Assembly (NCBI GenBank): GCA_905235135.1
Contig: CAJOKR010000015.1
Coordinates: forward strand, 1 to 49,462
DNA length: 49,462 nt
Source: an uncultured Bacteroidales bacterium
GTDB lineage: Bacteria; Bacteroidota; Bacteroidia; Bacteroidales; WCHB1-69
Direction of reading: 5' to 3'
The notes beneath the pieces were generated by a model. That model was not told the origin of the DNA. It did no database searches and worked only from the letters and a program-made list of their open reading frames with translations. This document shows positions 47,671-49,462 of the stretch, piece by piece. Positions within the stretch are counted from its first letter, which is position 1. Every line of letters begins with the position of its first letter. A program made the translations under genes and the position numbers.

Positions 47671-48775
47671 TCAGAATCTCCGCAACGTATTCACGTCAAA
47701 AGGATCAAGGGAAAAGATATCGTCGCTACTGACACGGATAACCAGCAGACCTTCTTCGTGGGCAAGTTGGTCAGCACCGTCCTCGTAGTTGATGGCGGCC
47801 ACGGCGGCGATGATCTCCTTGTTGGCGTATTCGGGAAAGAACTCTCTGAACTTTTCCATTCTACGAACGAAGCGTTGCACTTTCTTCTTAGTAAAATCTG
47901 CCTTAACTTCCACGGGGACGAAGAATACATCATTGCCCAACAGGACATCGATTTCCGCCTTCCCGTTAACTTCGGGCTGCATCGGTTTTATATTCTTGCC
48001 GTAGTGAAGCAGGTCGAGACCGGCTTCTTTGAAGATTTTTTCAACAGCGGAACTTGCGAGGCCCTCCACGATATGGCCGGTGGCGCCAAGAAACTCTATG
48101 GAAATACGTCTGATTGCCGCATTTGTCTCATCCATGTTTTCTTTCAGCTCTTTGGAGAATTTTTCATGGCTTTCTTTCATCTCCCTATCGAATCGTTCAT
48201 CCCGCTCTTTCATCTCTTTTGTAAATCGCTCATCCCGCTCCTTCATTTCTTTGGCAAATTTCTCCCGATGTTCTTCCATCCCCTTTGCGAATCGTTCATC
48301 CCGCTCCTTCATTTCTTTGGCAAATTTCTCCCGATGTTCTTCCATCCCCTTTGCGAATCGTTCATCCCGCTCCTTCATTTCTTTGGCAAATTCCTCCCGA
48401 TGTTCTTCCAACCCCTTTGCGATTCGTTCATCTCGCTCCTTCATTTCTTTGGCAAATTCCTCCCGATTCTTCCAACCCCTTTGCGATTCGTTCATCCCAT
48501 TCTCGTATGCGCTTCTCGTGTTCAATTCTGGAGACTTCCTCAAATCTCTCGAGTCGGTCCATTCGTTCTCTTGATTTCCGCATGGATTCATCGGATTCTC
48601 TTCGAAAGTTTTCCAACCACTCGTCACGTTCGAGTTTTTTTCGGGCTTCTTCGTCGTTTTCCATACGCATTTTGTTGATCATCATTTCATTTCTGTTGAT
48701 TCTTCTGGTGTTTTCCAACACCATCTGCCGGAGTTGCGGCAAGTCGGGTTCCATCAAAGTAGTTGTTGTTTCCAT
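47671..48775 (-). pseudogene. Hendecad coiled-coil protein with C-terminal PD-(D/E)XK-like domain, split by a 2-bp deletion
   Basis: Read from the ATG at 48775 (METTTTLMEPDLPQLRQMVL) the product is an almost wholly charged coiled coil. It includes 11-residue units such as KEMKERDERFA and KGMEEHREKFA. The fourth 66-bp repeat lacks two bases at about 48466 (CCCGATTC instead of CCCGATGTTC). The frame breaks there and stops near 48428. The other frame continues to 47671 and ends in a globular domain: FLGATGHIVEGLASSAVEKIF, then EIDVLLGNDVFFVPVEVKAD (D...ExK, PD-(D/E)XK-like), AAVAAINYEDGAD. The family resembles DUF3782-like proteins. It may be a pseudogene or a phase-variable gene. Confidence 0.75.
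48242..48503. repeat. Four tandem 66-bp coding repeats (22 residues, two hendecads)
   Basis: Copies start at 48242, 48308, 48374 and 48440. The first two are nearly identical, the third and fourth carry a few changes (GLEE, EEF), and the fourth is 2 bp short. Half units (33 bp) continue to about 48160. The period of 11 residues fits a hendecad coiled coil. Confidence 0.9.
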
Positions 48776-48812
48776 ACCATAAATTTGTTTATTAATTAAA
48801 ATTTTCACGCCG

Positions 48813-48820
48813 CAAAAATA
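48813..48820 (-). promoter_or_regulatory. -7 promoter element of the hendecad gene
   Basis: TATTTTTG on the minus strand, exact TAnnTTTG, 37 bp before the ATG at 48775. Confidence 0.65.
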
Positions 48821-48959
48821 CACTTTTTCCAATACGCTTCGACACAAAGTTAAAATAATTTTTCCGAGCATTATTTAACAATTAACTGTTAAATTTTAAG
48901 TGTACTAAAAAACGCGGAAAATTGCAGTGCGAGATGCAAAAATGGAGGAGATTTCGCCT

Positions 48960-49462
48960 GCGTGCCCTTGCGAGTCCCAGATTCCGTTTGGACTGCCTGC
49001 CCTCGCGAGCCACAACCCGCCGCACCCGCTCACACCTGCCCGGGCAAGCCACCATCTCCCCTGACCGCCAAACGGAATGGAGGGGGCTCTTCCGTTACTG
49101 CGTGTGATCTGGCAACAACAGTGAAGCCTGACTTTTTCGTTGCTGCCTACCCCGACGAAAGCAACGAAAATTCCACCTCCATTCCGTTTGGCCGCTTGCA
49201 AAACCGAAAAAACCAAAAAAACCATGCGACAACGAGCCCCACGCCGTGACGAAAAAGCCTTGTGGGTACGGGGCCAAACGGAACCCCGTGAAACACGCAG
49301 GCGGTGACGAATAGCGCAGGCTTCAACAACCCACGTGCCCTTGCGAGTCCCAGATTCCGTTTGGACTGTCTGCCCTCGCGAGCCACAACCCGCCGCACCC
49401 GCTCACACCTGCCCTTGCGAGTTAACATCTCCCCTGACCGCCAAACGGAATGGAGGTGGCGC
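48960..49462. repeat. GC-rich nested direct and inverted repeats at the window end
   Basis: No gene is convincing here. A block of about 125 bp at 48961-49085 recurs at 49336-49460 with only a few differences. Each block is bounded by ATTCCGTTTGG and CCAAACGGAAT. A third, different segment between them (about 49183-49283) is also bounded by ATTCCGTTTGG and CCAAACGGAA. Within blocks a shorter motif of the form TGCCCTYGCGAGY returns every 38-43 bp. The region continues past the window. 48776-48959 holds only the promoter and A/T-rich sequence. Confidence 0.8.

Noticed and set aside
48960-49462. CRISPR array
   Set aside because: Repeat intervals are irregular (38-43 bp sub-repeats within two about 125-bp copies), repeats are not identical short units with unique spacers, and no cas gene is present.
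48960-49462. Integron attC cassette array
   Set aside because: No GTTRRRY/RYYYAAC core sites and no ORF-bearing cassettes or integrase in view.

Overview
The window reads as a chromosomal piece of a Bacteroidota bacterium, most likely order Bacteroidales. It ends a giant surface protein in a type B type-9-secretion (gliding-motility-associated) C-terminal domain. Many genes carry the Bacteroidota -7 promoter element TAnnTTTG, usually as TATCTTTG or TATTTTTG, with A/T-rich leaders and no Shine-Dalgarno. It also holds FISUMP domains, DUF4369-like thioredoxin lipoprotein-type genes and a LytTR two-component system. Most genes lie on the minus strand. No rRNA, tRNA or CRISPR array was recognised.

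Layout. 1-1875: 3' end of a secreted repeat protein. 1926-4527: a threonine-synthase-like enzyme and a serine-palmitoyltransferase-like enzyme, which together look like the first two steps of sulfonolipid (capnine) synthesis. 4680-9840: two tandem thioredoxin-fold envelope proteins, GlmM and LolA. 10003-16509: EamA transporter, a MurL-like PP-loop protein, ArgS, an FKBP isomerase and a PaaK-like CoA ligase. 16660-19619: an accessory block with a sigma-70-like factor, an unknown 525-residue protein and a broken small gene. The last two diverge from a pair of matched non-standard promoter-like sites. 19632-23599: a two-FISUMP surface protein, a decayed IS1595-type element and a truncated YhcG/DUF1016 remnant. 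23660-30986: class II UvrA, esterase, CrtI-like oxidoreductase, metal-binding HMA protein and SulP transporter. 31108-38039: a six-gene unit TolC, HlyD, two ABC-2 permeases, LytS-type kinase and LytTR regulator. 38161-47494: C69 dipeptidase, TPR protein, cupin, outer-membrane barrel, membrane protein, aquaporin, HicB-like antitoxin, sodium:solute symporter and Pgi. 47671-48775: a hendecad coiled-coil/PD-(D/E)XK-like gene broken by a 2-bp deletion inside its own repeats. 48960-49462: GC-rich nested repeats running off the window.

The most unusual signal is in the intergenic DNA. At least fourteen gene ends carry short arrays of 7-bp (occasionally 8-bp) units. The unit sequence differs from site to site, but the array usually starts at, or supplies, the stop codon of the upstream gene. 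Because 7 is 1 modulo 3, a stop triplet in the unit is offered in all three frames within three copies. A second layer is a dispersed three-hairpin element with small purine loops (four copies, all in the 5' leaders of minus-strand genes, one with a compensatory stem change). A third is a set of GTAGAGACG-type hairpins, one of which supplies a stop codon.
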